Shown: positions 40,238 through 48,877, counted from the first letter of the stretch. The stretch: 49,524 nt of DNA from JAZLGI01 sp045616225 (GCA_045616225.1 JAZLGI010000085.1:1-49524); one strand, 5' to 3'. Notes: a model not told the origin generated them from the sequence alone. A program made the numbers and translations.

Positions 40238-41103
40238 AGATTAGCTTTATTGTTGCCGTAAGTTTTTCTGTATTCAAATGGCGGTATCCCTATAACACTT
40301 TTAAAAACTTTGCTGAAATGAAACTGATCACAGAAACCCACAAGCTCTGCAATCTGAGACAGTGGCTTGTCTGAATCTATCAGATAAGGAATTGCCATAT
40401 GCGACTTAACTTCAAGGATATACTGTGAGATAGTGTCTCCTGTAATTGTTCTGAAAACTGTACTAAGATAGTTTTTACTTACAGAAACAAGTTTAGCCAG
40501 CTCTTCTAGAGTTAAACTCTTTGTAATGTTTTTATTAATGTAATCCTTTACAGTAATGACCATTTCTGTTCTTTTAGCATTTTCCCATACTTTTTCTTTG
40601 AAATGGAGTTTTCTGAAAACCAACATGAGAAATGCAGAAAGATAGCTGGCTAAAGCAGCGTTATTGAACTCCCTATGGTTCCTTGACTCCTCTTCTATCT
40701 CATGAAGAAGAAAAGAACCCGGAGCAGTGATTTCAATTGCCCATTCCTTATCTCTTTTACCGTTTTGATAAGTAGATAAAGAAGGAAATATTGTATCTGA
40801 AGTTGCCAAGACCCACATTATCTTTGAACCGGTTGAGCCCGTAAGTTTCATACCAAGCCTATGGGGAACGTTTGGTTCAATAATAAAGACCTGACCTTTC
40901 CTTAAGACAAATTTTTTGTATTTATATTCAATAAAACTCTCACCTTCAAGTTGAATTGCAACTTCCCAGGAATGATGAGTTTGCAAAGGATAAAAAAAAT
41001 CAGAAGAATTGGAAGACCCAGTTTCCGGGTCTTCCAAATTTCTGAGTATACTTTTGATATTATCTGAAGTAATTCCGGAACTTATGTTTTCAAGTTCCGT
41101 CAA
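40234..41103 (-). CDS. AraC-family transcriptional regulator
   Basis: 289 residues. Residues about 35-100 form a cupin-like sugar-sensing domain (HHSWEVAIQLEGESFIEY and FIIEPNVPHRLG). The C-terminal 100 residues are the double HTH: VKDYINKNITKSLTLEELAKLVSVSKNYLSTVFR in steps, then SQIAELVGFCDQFHFSKVFKSVIGIPPFEYRK. The only start in frame with the domain is TTG at 41103, with no clear ribosome site. It follows the SIS gene by 30 bp, so it is the last gene of the nagA operon. Probably senses an amino sugar or its phosphate. Confidence 0.9.
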   Translation of the reverse strand: MTELENISSGITSDNIKSILRNLEDPETGSSNSSDFFYPLQTHHSWEVAIQLEGESFIEYKYKKFVLRKGQVFIIEPNVPHRLGMKLTGSTGSKIMWVLATSDTIFPSLSTYQNGKRDKEWAIEITAPGSFLLHEIEEESRNHREFNNAALASYLSAFLMLVFRKLHFKEKVWENAKRTEMVITVKDYINKNITKSLTLEELAKLVSVSKNYLSTVFRTITGDTISQYILEVKSHMAIPYLIDSDKPLSQIAELVGFCDQFHFSKVFKSVIGIPPFEYRKTYGNNKANL

Positions 41104-41133
41104 TAATGTACTTTTGATATATTCACCCCAACA

Positions 41134-41895
41134 TTACATGAGCTTAATCTTGCCCTTGAATCTTGAGATAAACTTGTTATTCCATTCATCCCCGCCCGGG
41201 CAGTTTCCACTCTTCCAGAGAGGAACTTCTACACCACGTTCTCCAAGAATACTTGCAGCTGTCATCATGAGACAGTTAAGTGTGTAAGCATTGCAGAATG
41301 TTGAAATAGCACCCATTGGCTGATCAATACCAGGAATATTAATGACAGCATCACCCACAGAAACTTTTGTGTCAATGTAGTAATCACAAGCCTTGTAAAG
41401 ATTTTCCTTTGACGGGTGTCTTGCCGGATGTTCTGCAGGAATATGCTCTGCATGACCAATTGATGTTACGGCAATTGTCTTTGCTCCAAGCTCATGTGCT
41501 CTGTATGCAGCATCAAGACAAGCAGCATTGATACCGTAAGCGTTGGCAATGATAAGAAGGTCATCTTTTCCTATATTTGCATCATCAATGACAATTCTTC
41601 CATAACCAGGTGTTCTTTCAATAGCCATTGATCTGAGAGCTCCGCTTGAAATCATTGTTCCTTCATCAAGAATTGCACTTACATGCATAAGTCCGCCTGC
41701 TCTGAAAAAGATTTCCATAGCATTCATGTTTGAATGTCCGCCCGGTCCCCAAATATAGATAAATTTATCTTTCTGAATCTGGTCAGCAATAATTTCAGCA
41801 ACCTGCTGAATTCTTTCTTTCTCTTCTGTTTTGATCTTTGTCATAAAAGAAACAATCTGATCAAAATACTCCTGCATAATGTCTTGTTTTGCCAT
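41134..41895 (-). CDS. SIS-domain sugar isomerase-like protein (UPF0309 type)
   Basis: 253 residues. The phospho-sugar-binding SIS fold is seen in FIYIWGPGGHSNMNAMEIFFRAGG (in steps), DDLLIIANAYGINAACLDAAYRAHELGAKTIAVTS, and HPSKENLYKACDYYIDTKV. The GPGGHS loop binds the phosphate. Members are isomerases or sugar-phosphate binding regulators. Probable role: an aldose/ketose or amino-sugar phosphate step between NagA and NagB, inferred from context. It is preceded by AAAGGAG. Confidence 0.82.
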   Translation of the reverse strand: MAKQDIMQEYFDQIVSFMTKIKTEEKERIQQVAEIIADQIQKDKFIYIWGPGGHSNMNAMEIFFRAGGLMHVSAILDEGTMISSGALRSMAIERTPGYGRIVIDDANIGKDDLLIIANAYGINAACLDAAYRAHELGAKTIAVTSIGHAEHIPAEHPARHPSKENLYKACDYYIDTKVSVGDAVINIPGIDQPMGAISTFCNAYTLNCLMMTAASILGERGVEVPLWKSGNCPGGDEWNNKFISRFKGKIKLM

Positions 41896-41934
41896 GTTTT
41901 TATCTCCTTTTTTTTAATCTCAATGTATTATCTG

Positions 41935-43113
41935 TTATACGACCATCTTTCCCATGTAAAAGACATTTTTTACATTAATTTCAGAGTCCAACAGAACAAT
42001 ATCTGCATCTTTTCCCGGTTTCAGGACTCCCTTATCCTGAAGATTAAGTATTTTTGCAGGATTCTCACACATCATTCTGCAAGCTTCCGGCAAACCAATT
42101 TCAACAGCTTTCATTGTTCTCTTCACAAGTTCATTTCCAATGGCGATGCTTCCCAAAAATGCAGATCTGTCAAGCATCTTTGCAACACCGTCTTCAATAA
42201 TTCCCAGGATGCCGTTTTCAAGCGAGCCTACAATAACTTCTTTCTTATCTTCATCTGTACCTGCAGGTCTTATTGAATCAGAACAAAGCTGAAGTCTTTC
42301 ATATCCTATAAGATTATAAATCATCTTGAAAAGATCAGGAGGAAGATGGCATCCGTCTGCAATAACTTCAATCCAAAGGTCTTTCATATAATAAGCACAT
42401 TCAAGAACACCCAACACTCTGAATCCGCTTTCTCTTGTAATGGTTGACATATCTGAATAAAGGTGCGTGATATGGTTAAATCCATGCTCCTTTGCCTTGA
42501 TAACATCTTTGATTGTTGCATCTGTATGGCCAATGGAAGCAACTATGCCGTTCTTCATGCAACAGTCTCCAAAATCAAGAGCTCCTTTAAGTTCCGGTGC
42601 TGCAGACCATCTGGAGATTGCCCCATCTGCTTCTTCTATCAAAGTTTCATAGAGCTTTTTATCAGGATCCTTAATATAGCGTTCATCCATTCCCCCTGCT
42701 CTTTGCATTGGAAAGAAAGGCCCTTCAAAATGAAGTCCCAAAACATTTTGCTTATCCTTCCTGATTTCTTTTGCTTTTTGAAAAGCTCTTATGGTATTTA
42801 GATACTCTTCATCACTAGCTGCAACTGTAGTAGGAAGTAAAGTCGTTACTCCGTGCTTAAGATGGGTATCACAAGCAATATTGTAAGCTTCTATTGTGCC
42901 GTCCATGAAGTCTGCTCCACCGGCTCCATGACTGTGCAGTTCTATAAACCCCGGTGTGGCATACATACCTTTGGCGTCAATTACAGAATCTCCACAATTT
43001 GCAGCAATACTGTCCTCATCTATTGCAACGATTTTACCGTCTTCAATTAGAATAGAAGCCTCTCTGATGTAATCCGTAACTACTTTTGCATTCTTAATTA
43101 TAGTTCTTGCCAT
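41935..43113 (-). CDS. nagA: N-acetylglucosamine-6-phosphate deacetylase, copy 2
   Basis: 392 residues of the amidohydrolase superfamily. Metal-site motifs: GFIELHSHGAGGADFMDG, HFEGPFFP with Glu, SIGHTDAT (His) and HLYSDMS (His). The catalytic Asp is in LCSDSIRPAG. It removes the acetyl group from GlcNAc-6-phosphate, giving GlcN-6-phosphate. Tandem paralogue of copy 1, 5 bp downstream of it, and clearly diverged, so one of the two may prefer another N-acyl hexosamine phosphate. Confidence 0.88.
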   Translation of the reverse strand: MARTIIKNAKVVTDYIREASILIEDGKIVAIDEDSIAANCGDSVIDAKGMYATPGFIELHSHGAGGADFMDGTIEAYNIACDTHLKHGVTTLLPTTVAASDEEYLNTIRAFQKAKEIRKDKQNVLGLHFEGPFFPMQRAGGMDERYIKDPDKKLYETLIEEADGAISRWSAAPELKGALDFGDCCMKNGIVASIGHTDATIKDVIKAKEHGFNHITHLYSDMSTITRESGFRVLGVLECAYYMKDLWIEVIADGCHLPPDLFKMIYNLIGYERLQLCSDSIRPAGTDEDKKEVIVGSLENGILGIIEDGVAKMLDRSAFLGSIAIGNELVKRTMKAVEIGLPEACRMMCENPAKILNLQDKGVLKPGKDADIVLLDSEINVKNVFYMGKMVV

Positions 43114-43118
43114 TTAAA

Positions 43119-44288
43119 TTAAACTACCTTATCGCCCATATAAAAGACTGCTTTGACGTTTACATCATCATCAAAGATTACGACATCTCCATCTTTTCCA
43201 ATTTCAAGAGTTCCCTTTCTATCTGAACATTTCATCTGTTTGGCAGGGTTTTCACACATCATTCTTATTACATCTTCAAGTCTTATTCCTGCCTTCTTCC
43301 AAACTGTTCTTACAAGGCGGTCTGTAGTTGCCATGCTTCCTGCAAAAGCACTTCTGTCCGGAAGTTTTACAACACCGTCTTCAATAATACAATCACGACC
43401 ATCATCACCACTTCCTATTCTGCAGGTTTTAACGTTAAGTCCGGCAACTCTTAAAGAATCTGTAATGAGGCTAAGCTTATCAACACCTTTGTTTTTTACA
43501 ATCATCTTTATTAGTTCCGGAGGAAGATGACATCCGTCTGCAATAAGTTCTGCGGTAAGAGCATCCAAACAGTAAGCAGCTTCTGTTACACCAAGAATTC
43601 TGAAACCACTCTTCCTTGTAATTGTAGATGTGCATGAATAAAGGTGAGTAACATGGTGATACCCATGCTTAAGACCTTCAACAACAACATCATAAGTCGC
43701 ATCTGTATGGGCAATTGTAGGAATTATTCCATTTGCAACAAGGTAATCTCCCATTTCCATGGCACCTTGTCTTTCCGGAGCAATTGACCAACGTCTTATA
43801 TCTCCTTTAGCAATTTCCACAATATTTTTATATTCTTCAACATCAGGATCTTTAATGTATCTTGGATCCTGACCACCTTTCTGATTCATTGCAAAATAAG
43901 GTCCTTCCAAATGAAGTCCCGGCACATACTGAGTTTTTGCAATTTCATCTTTTGCTTCCTGATAAGCTTTTATACTTCTTATTATTTCAGGAGTAGAAGC
44001 TGCAAGTGTTGTAGGAAGAATTGTAGTGGTCCCATGAGTAAGATGAGTTCTGCAAGCAGTAACATATGCTTCAGGAGTTCCATCCATAAAATCAAAACCA
44101 CCGGCACCATGTGTATGGCTGTCTACAAAACCTGCACTTGCATAAAGTCCGTTTGCATCAAACACTTTGTCTGCTTTTTCTTCTTCAAAGAAACCTACTT
44201 TATTTACTTTTCCGTTCTCTATTAAAATTGAGCCTTCTGAAATAAGACCTTGATCAACTATTTTTGCGTTTTTTATTAATGTTCTCAT
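43119..44288 (-). CDS. nagA: N-acetylglucosamine-6-phosphate deacetylase, copy 1
   Basis: 389 residues. Motifs as in copy 2: FVDSHTHGAGGFDFMDG, LHLEGPYFA, TIAHTDATY, HVTHLYSCTS, and LITDSLRVAG with the catalytic Asp. First gene of the minus-strand operon nagA1-nagA2-SIS-AraC. A perfect long palindrome and a candidate promoter lie just upstream; GAGG precedes the ATG at 44286-44288. Confidence 0.9.
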   Translation of the reverse strand: MRTLIKNAKIVDQGLISEGSILIENGKVNKVGFFEEEKADKVFDANGLYASAGFVDSHTHGAGGFDFMDGTPEAYVTACRTHLTHGTTTILPTTLAASTPEIIRSIKAYQEAKDEIAKTQYVPGLHLEGPYFAMNQKGGQDPRYIKDPDVEEYKNIVEIAKGDIRRWSIAPERQGAMEMGDYLVANGIIPTIAHTDATYDVVVEGLKHGYHHVTHLYSCTSTITRKSGFRILGVTEAAYCLDALTAELIADGCHLPPELIKMIVKNKGVDKLSLITDSLRVAGLNVKTCRIGSGDDGRDCIIEDGVVKLPDRSAFAGSMATTDRLVRTVWKKAGIRLEDVIRMMCENPAKQMKCSDRKGTLEIGKDGDVVIFDDDVNVKAVFYMGDKVV

Positions 44289-44315
44289 AATAAGCCTCTA
44301 AACTCCTATTCTTTA

Positions 44316-44344
44316 AGGATACATCCGAAGTTTGTATAAAACAA
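44316..44344 (-). promoter_or_regulatory. Candidate promoter of the nagA operon
   Basis: Minus strand TTGTTT (44339-44344) and TATCCT (44316-44321) with a 17-base spacer. The -35 box lies inside the long palindrome, so a protein bound there would block it. Confidence 0.5.
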
Positions 44345-44366
44345 TGTATGTCTTACATTGTTTTAT
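44336..44366. promoter_or_regulatory. Perfect 13+13-bp palindrome, operator for the nagA operon
   Basis: Arms ATAAAACAATGTA (44336-44348) and its exact complement (44354-44366) surround TGTCT. Single or imperfect copies of ACAATGTA or ACAATGA occur at 44447-44460 and at 45378-45419 before nagB. A dimeric repressor or activator of amino-sugar genes is the likely ligand. Confidence 0.75.
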
Positions 44367-44482
44367 GTATAATTCTACACACTTTTTAATGTAAGTATTT
44401 GAAAGCAAAAGTGTATTTCGCAGATATTTTGTCAATGATTCAACAAATTACAATGTATAAAAATTCCCAAAACCGGTTATAC

Positions 44483-44531
44483 AAAAAATAAGCTGTATCA
44501 ATCAGTCTGGAAATGACTTCTGATACAGCTT
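44483..44531 (-). terminator. Rho-independent terminator after nagB
   Basis: An 11-bp perfect stem (AAGCTGTATCA / TGATACAGCTT at 44490-44500 and 44521-44531) encloses a loop with an inner AGTC/GACT stem. On the minus strand it is followed by ATTTTTT. It ends the YitT-kinase-nagB transcript. Confidence 0.85.
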
Positions 44532-44555
44532 TTCAATAGACTTCAGAAAAACCGC

Positions 44556-45317
44556 TTAAAGTAAAGCGCTACTGTCTCCGTCAAGATAAAGAATTGAACC
44601 CGGTTGAGTTCTGAGAATTGTACAAGGACATTCCTCTGAGATTTCTCCGTTAAGCATTCTTGCAGCGGCCTTTGCCTTTGTAGGTGCAGGAACCATGCAG
44701 AAATGATATTTTGCTTTCATCAGCATTGATACAGTAAGTGTAAGTGCCTGCTTTGGAACATCATCAAATGTTTTAAAACAACCGTCATGAACCTGCTGCA
44801 TTCTACAGATATCATCAAGATCAACAACTTTTACATCTTCAGGGTCATCAAATTTGGCAAATGCAGGATCATTGAAAGCAATATGCCCGTTCTCTCCAAT
44901 ACCCATACAAACAATATCAACAGGAGCTTCTGCAAGTTTCTTTGTATACTCATCACATGTTTTCTTAGGATCTTTTGGATCTATAGGTGCAAGATAAGTA
45001 ACAGACTTAAAATCTCTTAATGAGAAAATTCTGTCTCTGAGGAATCTTCCAAATGCCTGTGGAGCTTCCGGATCAAGACCAACATACTCATCCATATGAA
45101 AAGCATCAATTCTTGAAAAATCAATACTCTTATCTACAACTGCTGCCTCAAGGAAGTCATTCTGTGATGGAGCTGCTGCAAATATGACTCTTATAGAATC
45201 TTTTGTTTTAAGGAGTTCCTTTACACAATTTGCAAAATCCTTAGCTGCGACTTCTCCCATTTCCTTTCTGGTTGGAAAAACTTTTACCAGTAACTGGTCT
45301 TTAGAAAATGTTTTCAT
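44556..45317 (-). CDS. nagB: Glucosamine-6-phosphate deaminase
   Basis: 253 residues. The catalytic region MDEYVGLDPEAPQAFGRFL contains the active-site Asp, and VCMGIGENGHIAFNDP carries the His and the Glu of the family. It converts glucosamine-6-phosphate to fructose-6-phosphate and ammonia, the step after NagA. Its own candidate promoter lies 36 bp upstream, with copies of the ACAATG motif, so it may be co-regulated with the nagA operon. A terminator follows. Confidence 0.92.
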   Translation of the reverse strand: MKTFSKDQLLVKVFPTRKEMGEVAAKDFANCVKELLKTKDSIRVIFAAAPSQNDFLEAAVVDKSIDFSRIDAFHMDEYVGLDPEAPQAFGRFLRDRIFSLRDFKSVTYLAPIDPKDPKKTCDEYTKKLAEAPVDIVCMGIGENGHIAFNDPAFAKFDDPEDVKVVDLDDICRMQQVHDGCFKTFDDVPKQALTLTVSMLMKAKYHFCMVPAPTKAKAAARMLNGEISEECPCTILRTQPGSILYLDGDSSALL

Positions 45318-45352
45318 TTTTGTCCTCTTTTATGAAATATACCATTATGCTG

Positions 45353-45381
45353 AGCATACACCCTTAACCGTAAGAATACAA
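45353..45381 (-). promoter_or_regulatory. Candidate promoter of nagB
   Basis: Minus strand TTGTAT (45376-45381) and TATGCT (45353-45358), 17-base spacer. The inverted repeat at 45378-45399 covers the -35 box. Confidence 0.4.
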
Positions 45382-45399
45382 TGACTATGATTTCATTGT
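45378..45399. promoter_or_regulatory. Inverted repeat at the nagB promoter, related to the nagA operator
   Basis: ACAATGA (45378-45384), 8 bases, TCATTGT (45393-45399). A further copy, TTACAATGAA, is at 45410-45419. It overlaps the 3' end of the kinase gene, so part of the match may be coding-driven. Confidence 0.45.
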
Positions 45400-46311
45400 G
45401 TACCCGTTGTTACAATGAATTTGTTCAAGAAAACCCGATACCTCATTTGCAGAAGGAATAGAAGGAGCGGCTCCCTTTCTGGAAACAGCTATTGCAGAAG
45501 CTGCACAGGCTCTCTCTAGACATACGTTAATTTCCAGTCCTTGAGACATACAACTCAGAAAATAACCGGTAAAAGTATCTCCGGCAGCAGTAGTATCTAC
45601 AGCCTTAACTTTAAAAGCTTTATGTGAATACTCTATCCCATTGCAACAACACAAAACTCCGTTTGCCCCTAAAGTCAAAACTATTGTCTTTCCTTCAAAT
45701 CTTTTTTCAAGAGCTTTAAGGATAACTGAATAATCATCTGATTCTGTTTCTGCCAACAGAGCCCCTTCTATCTCATTAACAAAAAAGATATCTACAAGCT
45801 CTGAAGGTATTGTCTCTATATCATGTGGAAAAGGAGAAGGATTCCAAGCTGTTTTGAGACCTTTTTCATGCGCTTTTCTTATAATATAATCAACATTGTT
45901 TGTCTCGTTCTGGAGAAGAACAATATCATCTTTGTCTGCATTCTCAATGATGTTGTCTATATAAGAACATGAAAGCTCACGGTTTGCACCGCCATAAACA
46001 AGAATTGCATTCTGTCCCAAGGCGTTGACTTGAATAACGGCATGGCCTGTTTCTGTCTCTGTTTTGCAGATACATGAAACATCAACACCAACAGAGGTCA
46101 GAAAATTGCTGAGAAATGTTCCGTCAGTTCCCAAAGCCCCTGCATGAAGAACTCTCATTCCCGCTTTGGAAGCTGCTGCAGATTGGTTCAACCCTTTTCC
46201 TCCGGTAAATATTTTGTAATCCAGAGCAGAGATAGTCTCACCGTCTTTTACAGAATTCTCTACAGTATAAACCTTGTCTATGTTCATTGAACCAAAATTG
46301 ATAAGTTTCAT
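45385..46311 (-). CDS. Ribokinase-family (PfkB) sugar kinase
   Basis: 308 residues. GGKGLNQSAAASKAG near residue 35 is the substrate-binding motif and TTAAGDTFTGYF the ATP/catalytic motif with the base Asp, both intact. Ribokinase-like members phosphorylate ribose, other pentoses or nucleosides; in this locus it could phosphorylate a deacylated amino sugar. The start overlaps the stop of the YitT-like gene by 4 bp. Substrate is an open question. Confidence 0.9.
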   Translation of the reverse strand: MKLINFGSMNIDKVYTVENSVKDGETISALDYKIFTGGKGLNQSAAASKAGMRVLHAGALGTDGTFLSNFLTSVGVDVSCICKTETETGHAVIQVNALGQNAILVYGGANRELSCSYIDNIIENADKDDIVLLQNETNNVDYIIRKAHEKGLKTAWNPSPFPHDIETIPSELVDIFFVNEIEGALLAETESDDYSVILKALEKRFEGKTIVLTLGANGVLCCCNGIEYSHKAFKVKAVDTTAAGDTFTGYFLSCMSQGLEINVCLERACAASAIAVSRKGAAPSIPSANEVSGFLEQIHCNNGYTMKS

Positions 46312-46931
46312 TTATCCTCCGGTATCATTTTATCTGTCAAATGGAGTCTGAAAAAAGATATTTCAGGTCCCATGCAAAAAGCCGTAAACAAAGTTGCAAT
46401 TCCAGGGGCAACTCCAAATAAAAGACCAAGACCGCAACATACTAAGTCTGTAAAAATTCTGGCATATTTAAACGGAATTTTCTTAATCTTTTCAGAGATG
46501 AATTCTGCAACCCAATCGTAAGTAGAAAGTCCTAAATCAGAAGAAAAAATAAAAGCAGCTCCCAATGACAGAACAGTTATTCCTCCAAATAGAAAAACTA
46601 TTCTCACACCAATACCTGGAGACGGAATAAGATTTCTTATGGTCTTATCAATGAAATCAATCATGTATCCTAAGAGAAACATGTTCACAAATGTATAAAT
46701 TCCAACTGATTTTCTGTAACAAAAAAACATTGCAACAAGCAGAACTAAGTTAAGAAATATATAATAAGTTCCATAGTCAATTGTAAAATTTGAGTATATT
46801 CCCAAACACAAACTCTGAAACGGATCAACGCCAAATGCAGAATTTTTAAATAATCCAACGCTAAAACCAGCAAGTAACGTTCCAAAAGTAGTCATTAAAA
46901 CTCTACGGCTAAGAAAATTCTTTTTATCCAT
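46308..46931 (-). CDS. YitT/YczE-type membrane protein
   Basis: 207 residues with five or six predicted helices. The opening MTTFGTLLAGFSVGLFKNSAFGVDPFQS and the later GAAFIFSSDLGLSTYDWV (duplicated G-x-D-P/T-Y-D pattern) match the YczE/YyaS/YitT family, which has two related halves. It may be a transporter. First gene of the operon with the kinase and nagB, divergent from threonine synthase; a sugar export or import role is only inferred from that. Confidence 0.75.
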   Translation of the reverse strand: MDKKNFLSRRVLMTTFGTLLAGFSVGLFKNSAFGVDPFQSLCLGIYSNFTIDYGTYYIFLNLVLLVAMFFCYRKSVGIYTFVNMFLLGYMIDFIDKTIRNLIPSPGIGVRIVFLFGGITVLSLGAAFIFSSDLGLSTYDWVAEFISEKIKKIPFKYARIFTDLVCCGLGLLFGVAPGIATLFTAFCMGPEISFFRLHLTDKMIPEDK

Positions 46932-47065
46932 ACTATGCCTTCATTAAAGAGATACTATCACAAATAAGGTTCAATAAAAAAGACTGCAAACCCCTGTTCT
47001 ATACTGCTTTGAAATGCTATAAAATAAACATATCCATACATTTAAGTTCTGATAAGAGGTCTTAT

Positions 47066-48166
47066 ATGAAAGCAGAATTTGTTTGTTCAAAATGCGGAAA
47101 AGTTGAATCAACTACAACAACTAAACCAAAATGCGATTGCGGAGGACTTTGGAAGTTAAATTCCACATTACCGGATTTTGATGAGAAGTTAATAGATAAA
47201 GATGAATGGAGTATGTTCAGATATAAAGCTTTCATTCCTCTGGAAGATGATACCTGGAAATCTGTTTCCCTTGGAGAAGGAATGACTCCTATTATCAGAT
47301 ATGATGAAGACCTCCTGCTTAAAATGGATTATTTTATGCCTACCCTATCTTTCAAAGACCGTGGAGCCGCTGTACTTATATCTCATTGCAAGGCAATTGG
47401 AGTAAAATCTGTAGTCCAGGACTCAAGCGGAAATGCAGGAAACAGCGTTGCTGCATATTGCGGACGTACCGGTATAGAATGTGAAATTTTTGTTCCTGAA
47501 GGCACATCTCCAAAGAAGATAGATATGATTAAAGCACATGGGGCTAAAGTAAATGTAGTTTCAGGTTCCAGAGACCACTGTGCAGATGTTTGCAGAGCAA
47601 AAGTATCATCAGAAGGTAAATACTATGCAAACCATGTTTATAATCCTTTCTTCTATGAGGGAACAAAAACATACATCTATGAAGTTTATGAACAGCTTCA
47701 CAGAATTCCTGAAAATATTTTTGTTCCTCTTGGAAACGGAACACTCTTCCTAGGTATCATCTTTGGACTTGAGCATCTTCTCAAGAGCAAATGCATAGCC
47801 CGTATGCCAAATATAGTAGCAATTCAGAGTTCTAATTGCGCCCCATTTGCAAAAGCAAAGGAACTTGGACTCAAACTACCTGCAAAAGTAAATCCTACTC
47901 CTACTCTTGCAGAAGGAATCGCAATTGGACAACCTATGCGCGGAGAAGAAATCTTAGAGAAGATTTATAAGTATGACATTAAAATTGTAGAGATACCGGA
48001 AGACAAAATACTTCCTGCAAGAGCATCACTGGCAAAACAAGGAATCTATTGTGAACACACAACAGCCGGCAATTATGCAGCCTACCTCAGTTACTGTGAG
48101 CAATACGGAAGAACACCTGACAGCCTTATCACAATGTGTGGTGCAGGTCTCAAGTCAGACCATTAA
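47066..48166 (+). CDS. thrC: Threonine synthase
   Basis: About 366 residues. An N-terminal zinc-ribbon-like CSKCGKVES ... CDCGG (residues 6-29) is followed by a fold type II PLP enzyme: LLKMDYFMPTLSFKDRGAA with the PLP lysine, DSSGNAGNSVAAY and ENIFVPLGNGTL for the phosphate cup, and an ending TMCGAGLKS. It forms threonine from O-phosphohomoserine. I chose the ATG at 47066 after AAGAGG; the upstream in-frame ATG adds 19 residues with no ribosome site. A cysteate or other beta-replacing member of the family cannot be ruled out. Confidence 0.85.
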   Translation: MKAEFVCSKCGKVESTTTTKPKCDCGGLWKLNSTLPDFDEKLIDKDEWSMFRYKAFIPLEDDTWKSVSLGEGMTPIIRYDEDLLLKMDYFMPTLSFKDRGAAVLISHCKAIGVKSVVQDSSGNAGNSVAAYCGRTGIECEIFVPEGTSPKKIDMIKAHGAKVNVVSGSRDHCADVCRAKVSSEGKYYANHVYNPFFYEGTKTYIYEVYEQLHRIPENIFVPLGNGTLFLGIIFGLEHLLKSKCIARMPNIVAIQSSNCAPFAKAKELGLKLPAKVNPTPTLAEGIAIGQPMRGEEILEKIYKYDIKIVEIPEDKILPARASLAKQGIYCEHTTAGNYAAYLSYCEQYGRTPDSLITMCGAGLKSDH

Positions 48167-48174
48167 GTTCAGAC

Positions 48175-48576
48175 TTAATCCAGTTTTTCCGGGCATTGAT
48201 CTTGCTTAGCTGATTTAATCTTTTCTTTCTGCTCTTCAATAATGTGTTCCATTTTTCCCTTTGCAACATTCAACAGTTTAACCATATTGAAAACAACAAA
48301 GGCAACTATCAAAAAATTTATTACAGCATTAATAAAAGAGCCAAATTTAATAGAAATCTCTTCTGCGTCTTCTGTGGCCTTTCTCAAGACAATTACCCAG
48401 TTGCTGAAATCTACGCTTCCGGTTATGAAGCCAATAAGAGGACTAATGATGTCTTTTACCAAAGAATTTACAATTGAAGTAAAAGCAGAACCTACAATGA
48501 TACCAACTGACATATCAACAACATTGCCTTTGTTGATGAAATCCCTGAATTCTTTAACGATTGTTTTTTTTGACAT
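48175..48576 (-). CDS. mscL: Large-conductance mechanosensitive channel
   Basis: 133 residues. EFRDFINKGNVVDMSVGIIVGSAFTSIVNSLVKDIISPLIG is the first helix region of MscL (in steps), with the pore GxxxGxA. The second helix is AVINFLIVAFVVFNMVKLLN, followed by a charged cytoplasmic helix. It opens under membrane tension to release solutes. Its stop is 8 bp from the convergent threonine synthase stop. No ribosome site precedes the ATG; TATACT ends 6 bases upstream, so the transcript may be leaderless. Confidence 0.95.
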   Translation of the reverse strand: MSKKTIVKEFRDFINKGNVVDMSVGIIVGSAFTSIVNSLVKDIISPLIGFITGSVDFSNWVIVLRKATEDAEEISIKFGSFINAVINFLIVAFVVFNMVKLLNVAKGKMEHIIEEQKEKIKSAKQDQCPEKLD

Positions 48577-48582
48577 ACCATG

Positions 48583-48588
48583 AGTATA
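48583..48588 (-). promoter_or_regulatory. -10 box directly before mscL (leaderless start)
   Basis: Minus strand TATACT with six bases between it and the ATG. No recognisable -35 at 17 bases and no Shine-Dalgarno. Transcription would start at or within a base or two of the start codon. Confidence 0.4.
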
Positions 48589-48632
48589 ATGCCCGGACTA
48601 ATGAATCTTTACAAGAAAAATTCAGAATTTTT

Positions 48633-48698
48633 TTATTTTTTTTTCAATAAAAAATTATTGTAAGGCAAAGCCTTAATAATTATAATAAGTTGTATCAT
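48633..48698 (-). CDS. Possible 21-residue Ile-rich peptide (tentative)
   Basis: The minus-strand ATG at 48696-48698 follows GGGGG at normal spacing and encodes MIQLIIIIKAL..., ending in three lysines. Hydrophobic core plus basic tail resembles small membrane peptides of toxin type, but it is short and AT-rich DNA gives such frames by chance. No homologue known to me. Listed because it sits in a hairpin-rich region with no other gene. Confidence 0.2.
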   Translation of the reverse strand: MIQLIIIIKALPYNNFLLKKK

Positions 48699-48751
48699 AG
48701 CTAACCCCCAAGTTAAGGAGTAGTTTTTTCAAACTTCACCCACACACCCAA

Positions 48752-48823
48752 CTAAATAAATTGTTTATTTAGAAGCTATGGTGGAGGTAGGGGGCTAAAA
48801 AAACCTCCACTATAGCTCTTTTC
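48752..48823. terminator. Two adjacent strong hairpins (terminator-like)
   Basis: Perfect 9-bp stem CTAAATAAA/TTTATTTAG (48752-48772) is followed at once by a 15-bp stem (48774-48788 and 48803-48817, one G-U pair) with a GGGGG-containing loop and CTTTTC after it on the plus strand. On the minus strand T-runs sit in the loop instead. It could terminate transcripts from either side. Confidence 0.6.
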
Positions 48824-48877
48824 TCAAAAAATAAGGCACAGATAATAAGATTTGCAGAGTATTTTTTTGCAATTAAG

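Noticed and set aside
41734..42276. 180-residue plus-strand frame over the SIS and NagA genes
   Set aside because: It spans two real genes on the other strand and has the Phe/Ser/Cys-rich composition of antisense translation.
44289..44555. Riboswitch upstream of the nagA operon
   Set aside because: The main structure is a symmetric DNA palindrome covering the promoter and an opposite-strand terminator; no glmS or other riboswitch core was recognised.
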